Assembly (NCBI GenBank): GCA_022703445.1
Contig: JAKLDR010000044.1
Coordinates: forward strand, 1 to 33,892
DNA: 33,892 nucleotides
From: Planctomycetota bacterium
GTDB taxonomy: Bacteria > Planctomycetota > SZUA-567 > JAKLDR01
Direction: 5' to 3'
Shown: positions 24,909 through 33,829 of the stretch, in pieces
How the letters are laid out: each line of letters starts with the position of its first letter
Position numbering within the stretch: the first letter of the stretch is position 1
Translations under genes and position numbers: made by a program
The notes under the pieces: generated by a model
What the model was told of the DNA's origin: nothing
What the model saw: the letters and a program-made list of their open reading frames with translations, nothing else
Database searches by the model: none

Positions 24909-26078
24909 GTGAAAAGCGTGGCGCTCTTCCTGCTGGTTGCCCTGCCCATCTACGCGGCCTTCAACTCCTACGTTCTCTGGCGGCTGCACCGGGCCTTCCC
25001 CGCCATGGGCTGGTGGCTGCTCCTGCCGGCCGGCGGACTGCTGCTGCTGGTCGCCGGGCCGCTGCTCGTGCCGCTCCTGGCCCGCGGGGGATGGCCGGGC
25101 ACATCCCGAGCCATAGCCCTGCTGGCCCACCCCTGGCTGGCAATGGTCATGTGGTTCGTCCTGCTGGGGCTGACCACGGACGCATGGAACCTGGCGGTCC
25201 GGGGCTTGGCCCTGCGCTGGGCGGAACTCTCGCGACTGTCCATCCCACCGCGGGTCCAGCTAACGGGAATCTGCGCCGGCGTGCTGCTGCTCACCGGCTG
25301 GAGCATCTGGGAGGCCCGGCGCATCGGGCTGGAGCACCTGACGGTGACCACCCCGCGGCTTCCCGCCGGCTCGCCGCCGATCCGCATCGCACTGATCGCC
25401 GACCTGCACCTGGGCGCCCTGGGGTCTTCGGGTCGGGCGGAGACCGCCATCCGCCTGCTGAACGAGGCCCAAGCGGATATCATCCTTTCGGCCGGGGACC
25501 TGCTCGACGCCCCGGTGCCGGCCGACAACCATGTGGCCGGCGGGTTCGCCGCCATCCCGGCGCCGCTCGGCAAGTTTGCGGTCCTGGGCAACCACGAGTT
25601 CTACGCCGGCCCGCAGCAGTCCGTGCAGTTCCTCAACTCCGCGGGGTTCGACGTGCTGCGCAACCGGGCCTTGTCCGTGGGCCCTATCCGCCTTGCAGGC
25701 GTCGACGACCACGCTGCAACGCGTTTCGGAACAGCCGCAGTGGCTGACGAGGCTGACCTGCTGGGGGCCGGACCCGGGCGGGCCCGCCCTCCCACAGGCT
25801 CGGCCTTCCTCATACTCCTCAAGCACCGGCCGGACGTATCCTCCGGTGCGGCTGGGCTCTTCGACCTTCAGCTCTCCGGACACACCCACGGCGGACAGGT
25901 GTTCCCGTTCGGGTGGCTGGTCCGGCAGCAGTTCCCGATGTACTCGGGCCTCCACCGCCTGGAAGGAGGGGCGCTCCTCTACGTCAGTCGTGGAACCGGC
26001 ACCTGGGGCCCGCCAATGCGTCTGTTCGCCAGGCCGGAAGTTGCCATAATAACGCTGGTTCCCGCCGACGTCCGATAA
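24909..26078 (+). CDS. Membrane-anchored metallophosphoesterase (YkuE/LpxG-like)
   Basis: A 389-residue protein. Residues 1-135 hold about four transmembrane helices (VALFLLVALPIYAAF, LLLPAGGLLLLVAGPLL, AMVMWFVLLGL, GICAGVLLLTGW). A calcineurin-type phosphoesterase domain follows with all metal-site motifs: ALIADLHLG, SAGDLLD, VLGNHEFY, LLKHRPD and LQLSGHTHGGQVFPFG. Related proteins act on lipid headgroups, including UDP-diacylglucosamine hydrolysis (LpxG), but the substrate here is not set by sequence. The GTG start at 24909 lacks a clear Shine-Dalgarno; a second GTG is at 24918. It lies 30 bases downstream of the O-antigen ligase-family gene, which suits an envelope role. Confidence 0.88.
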   Translation: MKSVALFLLVALPIYAAFNSYVLWRLHRAFPAMGWWLLLPAGGLLLLVAGPLLVPLLARGGWPGTSRAIALLAHPWLAMVMWFVLLGLTTDAWNLAVRGLALRWAELSRLSIPPRVQLTGICAGVLLLTGWSIWEARRIGLEHLTVTTPRLPAGSPPIRIALIADLHLGALGSSGRAETAIRLLNEAQADIILSAGDLLDAPVPADNHVAGGFAAIPAPLGKFAVLGNHEFYAGPQQSVQFLNSAGFDVLRNRALSVGPIRLAGVDDHAATRFGTAAVADEADLLGAGPGRARPPTGSAFLILLKHRPDVSSGAAGLFDLQLSGHTHGGQVFPFGWLVRQQFPMYSGLHRLEGGALLYVSRGTGTWGPPMRLFARPEVAIITLVPADVR

Positions 26079-26106
26079 TCATCTTTTTGGCTTAGGACGC
26101 AAGCGG

Positions 26107-26134
26107 TTGTGGTCGATAGGTAAAGTTGTAGGAT
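26107..26134 (+). promoter_or_regulatory. Possible promoter for the two-lipoprotein operon
   Basis: TTGTGG (26107-26112) and TAGGAT (26129-26134) are 16 bases apart in an AT-richer gap, followed by GGGCCGG. The -35 is weak (three of six). Confidence 0.3.
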
Positions 26135-26169
26135 GGGCCGGGGAGGCCCGTCGCCGGGAGGAGTGCCTG

Positions 26170-27447
26170 ATGAGCCCACGATCCTGCGGTCTTCTGCTGA
26201 TTTGCGTCTCCGCGGCCCTGTGCGTCACCGGGCTGATCGGCTGCAACTATGGCCCCCATACCACGGGACAGGTCATGCCCGGCGCGGACGACGGCATCGG
26301 ACCCTACTACTCCCGCTACACCGGACCGGTGCGGACGGGCAAGTCGTACCAGACCGTCGAGCAGATCACCTTCACCGAACAGGGTGGAGACTACGACCCG
26401 GTGGTGAGCGCCGACGGTACCCTGCTGATATACTCCTCCACCGCCCAGTCGGTTGTCCCGGACATCTTCCTGGTCCACATCGGCGCGGGCAAGTCCATGA
26501 GCACGCGCACGCAGCTGACCAACACCCCCTGGGCCGAGATCCAGCCCTGCTTCAGTCGCGACGGGAAGAGTTTCGCCTACGCGTCCGCACGGCGCGGATG
26601 CTGGGACATCTGCATAGAGTCGGTGGCCAACCCGGGTCACCCGCGCTGCATCACCGAGGGGATGAAGTCCGACCAGATCAGCCCGTCCTGGCACCCGGAC
26701 GGGGAGTGGATCGCGTTCTCGACGTTCAACCAGCGCTCCATGCGCTGGGAACTGGCCATGAAGAACCATCGCACGGGGCAGCTCCGCCTGCTCGGCGAAG
26801 GGCTCTTCCCCAAGTTCAGCCCTGACGGCCGTCACATCGCTTTCCAGCGGGCCAGGGACCGCGCCCCCAGGTGGTTCTCAATCTTCATCCTGGATCTGGA
26901 CGAGGACCTCAACTCGATAGGCTCGCCCGTCGAGGTGGTCTTCAGCGACAAGTGGGCGGCCATCAACCCGGCCTGGAGCCCGGACGGAAAATACCTGACT
27001 TTCGCCACCGTGCACGAGAGCCCTGAGGCCCAGTCCACCCGTCGGGTGCTGATGGGAGACGACATCTGGGCGGTGAACGTGAACGGCCAGGACCTCACCC
27101 AGCTGACCACCAGCCCGGAGCCGGAGAGCCACCCGTTCTGGGCCAACGCCCCAGACGGCCGGAACGGCAGGATATTCTTCTGCTCCAGGCAGAACGGGCC
27201 CAAGAACATCTGGAAGCTGACGCCCCAACTGCCGGAAGTGTACGGCTCCGTGCACGGCACCATGCCCGGACCAGCCCCGGAGCGCGCCATGCCTCTCGAG
27301 ACCAGGGAGAAGGACGCTGATCCGGGCAAGGCCTCCGAGCCGCCCGCTGTCAGGAATCCGCCGCCAGCCACGCCGCCTCCGACTGAGAAGACCGAGCCGG
27401 CCAAGGTCCCAGCCCTGCCGCCGGCGGCGACATCCCGGCCGGACTAG
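26170..27447 (+). CDS. Lipoprotein with TolB-like PD40 beta-propeller
   Basis: A 425-residue lipoprotein. The signal ends in a classic lipobox, LIGC, with lipidated Cys25. Residues about 70-345 form a TolB/WD40-like propeller of PD40 repeats, each with the core W/F-S-P/R-DG-K/R-x-I-A-F/Y: DPVVSADGTLLIYSS, QPCFSRDGKSFAYAS, SPSWHPDGEWIAFST, FPKFSPDGRHIAFQRA, NPAWSPDGKYLTFAT and a divergent last blade with GRNGRIFFCSR. A proline-rich tail follows from about residue 365. TolB-like propellers usually serve as protein-interaction hubs in the periplasm. The start at 26170 is set by GGGAGGAG seven bases upstream and by the signal sequence; the frame extends upstream without meaning. It is 18 bases before a second lipoprotein gene. 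Confidence 0.88.
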   Translation: MSPRSCGLLLICVSAALCVTGLIGCNYGPHTTGQVMPGADDGIGPYYSRYTGPVRTGKSYQTVEQITFTEQGGDYDPVVSADGTLLIYSSTAQSVVPDIFLVHIGAGKSMSTRTQLTNTPWAEIQPCFSRDGKSFAYASARRGCWDICIESVANPGHPRCITEGMKSDQISPSWHPDGEWIAFSTFNQRSMRWELAMKNHRTGQLRLLGEGLFPKFSPDGRHIAFQRARDRAPRWFSIFILDLDEDLNSIGSPVEVVFSDKWAAINPAWSPDGKYLTFATVHESPEAQSTRRVLMGDDIWAVNVNGQDLTQLTTSPEPESHPFWANAPDGRNGRIFFCSRQNGPKNIWKLTPQLPEVYGSVHGTMPGPAPERAMPLETREKDADPGKASEPPAVRNPPPATPPPTEKTEPAKVPALPPAATSRPD

Positions 27448-27465
27448 ATCGGGAGCCATCTGAAC

Positions 27466-28359
27466 ATGCGAAGCCGCCACTTCGCACTTCTGCCGGCCGT
27501 CGGGCTGCTGGTTGGCCTGATCTGCGGCTGCAGCCCGGAGCGCGCGCCGGACTACCCCAGGTCGCGCGACAGAGTGGAGCTGTTCGCCGACGTGGAGAAG
27601 CTGGCCATTCTGCCAATCCGCGAGGACGGCAGGATCGTCTGGCCCAAGGAATTCGGAGCCGAGAACCTGGGGATGCTGTTCGCCGACGAGGTCGTTCGGC
27701 GGGCCAGGTTCAAGGTGATCTACCCCAAGACTCTCCTGGCCGCCGTCGAGGACGCCAACCGCGAGACCCTCGCCCGCTGCCAGGCTGAGCGCCGCCAGCC
27801 GGCGGCTGACGAGATCATCAGGCTGGAGCGTTCCGAGGACGATGCTGTCGCAGCGGGGCGCGCCGCCGGAGCCGACGGCGTCCTGCTGATAACCGTCCAC
27901 AACTTCGAGGTCTACCCGCCGAAGCGCCTGGCCATCGGCGTGCGCGTCTACATGTGCGCATCCCCCAGGCGGGAAGCCATGGACGTGATCCGGATGAGCG
28001 AGGCCGGCGTCCCGCTGGAGGTGCCGATCTCCCTCCGCGACAAGTTCATCTGGGAGCGCCAGAAGCATTACGACAGCCTGCGCAAGAACGCCCTCACCGG
28101 GCTGGAATGGCATGCGCGCAAGCACGGTGACAATACCGGCTTCGGCGACGAGATCTTCTACTACTCCACCGAACGGTTCCTAGGTTTCGTGGCCGACGAG
28201 ATCACCTCCGTGCTCTGCGAGGACGCCAACCGCTACAAGCGCCGGCCCTGGTTCGGGCTGGGGTCCAAGCCCCAGGACCCGGCCACCACCGGTGTCTCCC
28301 CGCGTGACAAGGGCAGATCGGGCTTCGAACAGGATCACGGGGAACGCGGCCGACAGTAG
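27466..28359 (+). CDS. Lipoprotein, CsgG/TolB-N-like domain (uncertain)
   Basis: A 297-residue lipoprotein with signal peptide and lipobox ICGC (Cys22; an unusual Cys at -2). The mature part begins with a stretch like a CsgG, GNA1162 or TolB N-terminal alpha/beta fold. LAILPIREDGRIVWPKEFG is a beta strand and turn, GMLFADEVVRRARFKVI a helix and strand, and AGRAAGADGVLLITVHNFEV the 'GAD' strand pattern of that fold. The C-terminal 100 residues are helical and charged, ending in a hydrophilic tail. The family assignment is tentative. It lies 18 bases downstream of the PD40 lipoprotein, making a likely pair with a shared periplasmic role. Confidence 0.75.
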   Translation: MRSRHFALLPAVGLLVGLICGCSPERAPDYPRSRDRVELFADVEKLAILPIREDGRIVWPKEFGAENLGMLFADEVVRRARFKVIYPKTLLAAVEDANRETLARCQAERRQPAADEIIRLERSEDDAVAAGRAAGADGVLLITVHNFEVYPPKRLAIGVRVYMCASPRREAMDVIRMSEAGVPLEVPISLRDKFIWERQKHYDSLRKNALTGLEWHARKHGDNTGFGDEIFYYSTERFLGFVADEITSVLCEDANRYKRRPWFGLGSKPQDPATTGVSPRDKGRSGFEQDHGERGRQ

Positions 28360-28410
28360 CCCGGCCCTCTCCCAGGTCTGCCCCCCTCCGCCCCTCATCG
28401 CTCGAGGATC

Positions 28411-28438
28411 TTGACGCCCGCCACAAAACCGATAAATT
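28411..28438 (+). promoter_or_regulatory. Promoter for the YhcH/NanQ-family gene
   Basis: TTGACG (28411-28416) and TAAATT (28433-28438) are 16 bases apart, giving a leader of about 75 bases before ATG 28519. The 159-base gap holds nothing else that I can identify. Confidence 0.5.
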
Positions 28439-28518
28439 CATTCCCGGACGGAGGCGCGCTCCCGCGCGGGAGCACCCCAGCGTCCGGCCAGACCCGAAGA
28501 GCCAGCGAAAGGACCGCC

Positions 28519-28971
28519 ATGATCGCCGACAGACTGGAAAACGCCAAGCTTTACGCGGGCGCCAACGCCCGCCTTGCCAAGGCCTTCGAGCACCTCCGCA
28601 AGTTGGCGGCGGCACTGCCGGCGGACGGCAAGATCGAACTCGAAGGCAAGGACATCTATGCCGTGGTCCAGTCCTACGAGACCAAGCCGCCGGCCGAGAA
28701 GAAGTGGGAGGCCCACCAGAACTACCTGGACATCCAGTATGTGGCCGAGGGCAAGGAACTCATGGGCTGGGCGCCGGTGGCCAAGCTAGCCGCCTCCGCC
28801 CCCTACAATGCCGAGAAGGACGTGATCAACTTCAAGGAATACGCCGGCACGCCGGTCCAGGTCGAGAAAGGCTGCTTCGCCGTGTTCTACCCGGAGGACG
28901 GCCACCAGCCCGGAGTGCAGTGGGGATCCTCGGAGAAGGTCCGCAAGATCGTGATGAAGGTCAGGGTCTGA
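28519..28971 (+). CDS. YhcH/YjgK/YiaL (DUF386) family protein
   Basis: A 150-residue cupin-like protein of the family that includes E. coli YhcH/NanQ (N-acetylneuraminate anomerase), YiaL, TabA and the beta-galactosidase subunit EbgC. Metal-site residues typical of the family are present: Glu64 and His66 with Asp71 in WEAHQNYLDIQYV, and His129 in YPEDGHQPGVQ. The length is normal. AAGGA lies eight bases upstream of ATG 28519; the longer open frame back to 28411 would start inside the promoter and is rejected. It has its own promoter and converges on the HEAT gene, separated by a long inverted repeat. The sugar substrate is unknown. Confidence 0.9.
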   Translation: MIADRLENAKLYAGANARLAKAFEHLRKLAAALPADGKIELEGKDIYAVVQSYETKPPAEKKWEAHQNYLDIQYVAEGKELMGWAPVAKLAASAPYNAEKDVINFKEYAGTPVQVEKGCFAVFYPEDGHQPGVQWGSSEKVRKIVMKVRV

Positions 28972-28992
28972 CCAGTTCCTGATCGCAGGCAA

Positions 28993-29067
28993 CGCTGAGC
29001 CACGGCGGCACTCGGGGGGATGGGCCAGGGGCCCGTTCCCGCTCCCGAGTGCCGCTGTGTCTCAGCG
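28993..29067. repeat. Long inverted repeat between convergent genes
   Basis: CGCTGAG (28993-28999) pairs with CTCAGCG (29061-29067), and GCGGCACTCGGG (29005-29016) pairs perfectly with CCCGAGTGCCGC (29044-29055), leaving a 27-base GC-rich loop and a 5-base internal bulge on each side. It lies between the stops of two convergent genes, so a shared two-way terminator is the simple reading, but neither arm is followed by a T-tract. Confidence 0.8.
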
Positions 29068-29084
29068 ATTCAGCGTCCCAGCCG

Positions 29085-30431
29085 CTACTTCTTCTCGCCG
29101 GCCTTGGCCTGAGCCGGCCGCAGGGTGCTGCCCTCGTCCGACCACTTGTAGTTGGCCTTGTTCCTATCCCAGAAGGCCTCCCAGAGCTTCTTGAGTTCCT
29201 CGGGCTTGGGAGCGGCGGCGCCGGACTTCTTCTCGAACTTGCCTTCGGCGCTGGGGACGAGGACTTCCCCGGGACCACCGCCGCGGGTGTAGTCCCCGTC
29301 GGAGCCCTCCATGCCGAATGCCCAGCTGAGGCCTGCTGCGGCGTACGAAGCGCGCTTGTCGTTGCCCAGCAGCCCGATCATGGCCGGAACTGATTCCGGA
29401 TCACCGATGTCCGCCCAGGAGGCGGCGACAGCCCAGCCGTAGTCCTGCTTGCCCCCGCCCAGCCCCTTCTCCACCAGCTTGACCATGGCTGCGGCTGCCG
29501 GCCTATGGCGCAGCTGACCCAGGCTGGTGCATATTCTGCGCTGGTTCTTGGGCACGGACTCCTTCTCCAGCACTTCGAGCAGCGCCGGACCGGCCGACTT
29601 GTCGCCGATCATGCCCAGCACCCGCATGACCGTCCCGCGCGCGTTCATGTCCTCCAGCGTGAGCAACCCGCAGAGGGCAACGATCTCCTCGGGGGTGTGT
29701 TTGAAGCGTGGCTTCTGGGGCTGGCCTTCCTCCGCCAGGATCAGCTGCGGGATCACCCCGGCACACTGCTCGGCAACGGACTGGTCCTTGCTCCTGGCTC
29801 CGGCCAGGACCGTGGCCAGCGCGCGCTGGTCCCCGCGGTTCATCAGCGCCAGCGCGGCCCCGGCGCGGACCTTCTCGGAGTCGTCCTTGAGCGCCCCCAG
29901 CAGGAGATCCACGGCCGGCCCCTTCCACCCTTCGCGATCGAGGGCGGAGACCGCGGCTTCGCGCACGGCGGGCTCCTTGTCGGCCAGGCACTCCCTGAGC
30001 AGCTTGGCCCCTTCCTCCTCCGGCCAGTCCTGAGCGGAGCGACTGACCAAGCAGAAAGCCTTGCGGGCGTCCGCGAGGGTGGCGGGCTTGGGCAGCCAGG
30101 TCAGGTTGCGCACCAGACCGTCCCAGGCCAGCTTCTTGTCCAAGGCCGGCGAAAGCCCAACCGCCCACTTCCGGAGCTGCTCGGCGCGCACCCGCGCGAC
30201 GGCATCGCGACAACGCTCCCGCAGGTCGCGCTGGTCGTCCTTGAGGCCGGCGTAGGCGGCCTCGATCTCCGGGATGTATTTCTCTCCGCCCGCAACGATC
30301 TCCTCAATGGCCGCGGCCTGTTCCTTGGCGCTCTCCGACGCCAGGCGGCCGACCATGCCCTCCCCCGCCCCGCCCCGGCCACAGATGGCCATGGCCGCCA
30401 CCACTGCAATACCAGCCACCCTGAGCATCAT
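29085..30431 (-). CDS. Secreted HEAT-repeat protein
   Basis: A 448-residue protein with an N-terminal signal peptide (MMLRVAGIAVVAAMAICG). Most of the rest is a superhelix of HEAT/PBS-lyase-like helical repeats, for example LRECLADKEPAVREAAVSAL, LLGALKDDSEKVRAGAALAL, VMRVLGMIGDKSAGPALLEV and ADIGDPESVPAMIGLL. Such repeats serve as interaction scaffolds. The C-terminal 90 residues are charged and lysine-rich with a Trp-rich segment (LWEAFWDRNKANYKW). The start is ATG 30431 because GGGAGG lies six bases upstream; the open frame begins six codons earlier at a GTG whose codons contain that very Shine-Dalgarno. It is divergent from the STAS operon, with its own TATAAT promoter. Confidence 0.85.
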   Translation of the reverse strand: MMLRVAGIAVVAAMAICGRGGAGEGMVGRLASESAKEQAAAIEEIVAGGEKYIPEIEAAYAGLKDDQRDLRERCRDAVARVRAEQLRKWAVGLSPALDKKLAWDGLVRNLTWLPKPATLADARKAFCLVSRSAQDWPEEEGAKLLRECLADKEPAVREAAVSALDREGWKGPAVDLLLGALKDDSEKVRAGAALALMNRGDQRALATVLAGARSKDQSVAEQCAGVIPQLILAEEGQPQKPRFKHTPEEIVALCGLLTLEDMNARGTVMRVLGMIGDKSAGPALLEVLEKESVPKNQRRICTSLGQLRHRPAAAAMVKLVEKGLGGGKQDYGWAVAASWADIGDPESVPAMIGLLGNDKRASYAAAGLSWAFGMEGSDGDYTRGGGPGEVLVPSAEGKFEKKSGAAAPKPEELKKLWEAFWDRNKANYKWSDEGSTLRPAQAKAGEKK

Positions 30432-30483
30432 GGGCTGCCTCCCTTTCACCGGCGCGGACCACGCTGCGGCCGCGCGACGAACG

Positions 30484-30513
30484 ATTATACACCACCCATT
30501 CCGGACGGTTCAA
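30484..30513 (-). promoter_or_regulatory. Promoter for the HEAT-repeat gene
   Basis: On the minus strand, TTGAAC (30508-30513) and a perfect TATAAT (30484-30489) are 18 bases apart, the same 18-base spacing and CCGTCCG-like spacer start as the minus-strand promoter at 623-652. The leader is about 45 bases. Confidence 0.6.
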
Positions 30514-30532
30514 GGCGCGGGCTGCTAGAGCG

Positions 30533-30561
30533 TTGACAGGCCGGCGGCCGGAACATAGAAT
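30533..30561 (+). promoter_or_regulatory. Strong promoter, apparently leaderless, for the STAS operon
   Basis: A perfect TTGACA (30533-30538) and TAGAAT (30556-30561) are 17 bases apart. The -10 ends six bases before the ATG at 30568, so the expected start is the A of the ATG. There is no room for a Shine-Dalgarno sequence. Confidence 0.7.
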
Positions 30562-30567
30562 CCCGCC

Positions 30568-30924
30568 ATGAGCTTTCCGATCGGTGAGCCCGCCGGGCCG
30601 AAGGGTTTTCGCTACCTGACCATCGCCGGCGGCAGACTGACCGCCCTGCGGGAACTGCCGTTTCACGCTCGCGAGCTTGAGCTGGGCTGTCGCCAGCTGC
30701 TGGGATCCGACGAGGCCGAACTGACCATCGACCTGTCCCGCCTGGAGTACGTAGCCAGCCCTCAGATCGGCACCCTGGTCGCCGCCAGCGCCCGCGCCGC
30801 CGAAATCGGCCGGGTTTTGCGCATCCTGGTCAACCCCCGCCTGGAGCGATTCCTCGAGCGGCTGCGCCTCGATGGGCTGCTGGCTTACGAAGTGATCCAG
30901 CCGCCCCGGGAGCCTCAGTCCTGA
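30568..30924 (+). CDS. STAS-domain protein (anti-sigma factor antagonist-like)
   Basis: A 118-residue STAS-type protein of the SpoIIAA/RsbV kind, which switches partners by phosphorylation of a serine. The fold core is visible as beta strands and helices: ELTIDLSRLEYVASPQIGTL (residues 51-70), AASARAAEIGRVLRILVNPR and ERFLERLRLDGLLAYEVI. Ser64 in ASPQ aligns with the phosphorylated Ser58 of B. subtilis SpoIIAA, but the Asp before it is Ala and the SG after it is Pro-Gln, so phosphorylation is uncertain. No anti-sigma kinase is adjacent. The first 15 residues carry a Pro/Gly-rich extension. The transcript is probably leaderless. The next gene starts one base after the stop. Confidence 0.75.
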   Translation: MSFPIGEPAGPKGFRYLTIAGGRLTALRELPFHARELELGCRQLLGSDEAELTIDLSRLEYVASPQIGTLVAASARAAEIGRVLRILVNPRLERFLERLRLDGLLAYEVIQPPREPQS

Positions 30925-30925
30925 C

Positions 30926-31690
30926 ATGGGCTGGCTGAGCGACGCCCTGCGCATCGTCTGCGGCATGGATGAGGACCTGCGCGCCTGGCGGGACAGCATC
31001 TCTGCGGCCGAGCATCACCTGCGCTGGGGCATCGAGAGCCGCCAGCAGCGCGACTTTGAGCGGGCCCTGGAAATCCTCGCCAAGTGCCCCAAGTCGGATT
31101 CCGCCTCGCCCCACTGCCGTTACCGCCGCGAACGGGCCTCCGCCGAGGCCCACCTCTGGCTGGGCCGCCTGGCCATGGACCGCCTGGCCGAACAGCTGGC
31201 CAAAGTTGACGACTACTTCGAGGCCGTAGAAGAGGGGCGCCGCAGCCTCCGCCTGCAACTCGAGTCCACCCGGGAACGGGTCCGCAGCCTGGAGGCTGAC
31301 GGCAGCCTGATCTCCGCGCGCGAGGAGCGTCGGCGCCTGGAGGATCTGGAGCGCGAAACCGGGCACATGCCCGACCTCTCGGCGGAGAAGCGCGAGCGTC
31401 GCGCGGCCGTCTTGGCCCGCATCAGCCCGACCTTCGAGAACCACCGCAGCAGAGCCGAGGAACACCTGGCAGCCCTGCGCGCAATCAGTGCCCTCGCTCC
31501 TGAGGACCTGGCCGCCCGCGACGAGATCGCCAAGAAGCAGGAGTCCGGACTGGCCGCGCTCGACTCCGAATGGAAGGCGCTCGGGACAGCCCCCTCTTCG
31601 CAAGAGGCAGGCAGCGCGCCGGCACCAGCACAGAACTCCAAGCCGGGAGCCAAGGCCGCCGACAAGCGCGCCCCTAAGAAGACCACCTGA
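30926..31690 (+). CDS. Coiled-coil protein of unknown function
   Basis: A 254-residue, highly charged, almost entirely helical protein. Two or three coiled-coil stretches run between about residues 75 and 210 (for example EEGRRSLRLQLESTRERVRS, REERRRLEDLERETG and RSRAEEHLAALRAI). The N-terminal 60 residues contain a TPR-like helical hairpin (AAEHHLRWGIESRQQRDFER, ALEILAKCPKS). The last 40 residues are a disordered Ala/Pro/Lys-rich tail. No signal peptide is present. ATG 30926 lies one base after the STAS stop, so it is translated from the same transcript and may be the STAS protein's partner. I do not recognise the family. Confidence 0.7.
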   Translation: MGWLSDALRIVCGMDEDLRAWRDSISAAEHHLRWGIESRQQRDFERALEILAKCPKSDSASPHCRYRRERASAEAHLWLGRLAMDRLAEQLAKVDDYFEAVEEGRRSLRLQLESTRERVRSLEADGSLISAREERRRLEDLERETGHMPDLSAEKRERRAAVLARISPTFENHRSRAEEHLAALRAISALAPEDLAARDEIAKKQESGLAALDSEWKALGTAPSSQEAGSAPAPAQNSKPGAKAADKRAPKKTT

Positions 31691-31724
31691 TATCCGCTCC
31701 CGACGCCGACCGTTCATGAAAAGA

Positions 31725-31757
31725 CAGAGCGGCACCGGGTTCCCCCGGGCCGCTCTG
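31725..31757. terminator. Two-way intrinsic terminator
   Basis: CAGAGCGGC-A-CCGGG (31725-31739, one bulged A at 31734) pairs with CCCGGGCCGCTCTG (31744-31757) around a four-base TTCC loop. On the plus strand, T-rich sequence (CCTTGTTTGTC) follows; on the minus strand TCTTTTC follows directly. It can end both the STAS operon and the zinc-ribbon gene. Confidence 0.8.
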
Positions 31758-31811
31758 CCCTTGTTTGTCTTGCGTCCGCCCAGCCGCCCTCAGGCGGCCG
31801 GAGCGGTCTTT

Positions 31812-32144
31812 TCAGCCGCGCCCGCGCTGCTGGAAGCAGTCGCGGCAGTACACCGGACGGTCACCGGACGGCTTGAAGGGGACCTCGGTCGCCTTGCCGC
31901 AGCCGGCGCAAGTGGCCGGGTGCATCTGCCTGGGACCGCCGCCGCCGCCACCACCACGGAAACCGCCGCCGCCACCACCACCGCCGCCACCGCCGGTTGC
32001 CTTGCGGGCCCTGCGGCAGGCCGGGCAGCGCTTCGGCTCGTTGGTGAAGCCGCGCTCGCGGTAGTACGCCTGATCGGCAGCCGAGTGAACGAAGTCCGCC
32101 CCGCAATCACTGCACTTGATGACCTTGTCGCCCTGAGTGTCCAT
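31812..32144 (-). CDS. Double zinc-ribbon protein with Gly-rich (RGG-like) linker
   Basis: A 110-residue protein with three parts. Residues 1-46 are a zinc ribbon of the 'probable zinc-ribbon' type (VIKCSDCGADFVHSAADQAY, then KRCPACRRAR). Residues 50-69 are nearly pure glycine with a single FRG. Residues 71-110 are a second ribbon with CAGCGKATEVPFKPSGDRPV and YCRDCF. The four cysteines of each ribbon are complete. The family is widespread in bacteria; the Gly/Arg-rich linker suggests nucleic-acid contact, which is inference. The start is ATG 32144 because AGGAG lies about nine bases upstream; the longer frame to 32213 lacks one. It ends toward the two-way terminator at 31725-31757. The linker is encoded by a (GGT/GGC)n run. 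Confidence 0.88.
   Translation of the reverse strand: MDTQGDKVIKCSDCGADFVHSAADQAYYRERGFTNEPKRCPACRRARKATGGGGGGGGGGGFRGGGGGGGPRQMHPATCAGCGKATEVPFKPSGDRPVYCRDCFQQRGRG

Positions 32145-33829
<1,685 letters not shown>

Noticed and set aside
28411..28518. 36-residue N-terminal extension of the YhcH-family protein
   Set aside because: It would start at the TTG of the -35 element itself. ATG 28519 has AAGGA and matches the family length.
31936..32000. CCG/CCA triplet run as a possible microsatellite or CRISPR-like repeat
   Set aside because: It is the coding sequence of the glycine linker of the zinc-ribbon protein on the minus strand; there are no spacers.
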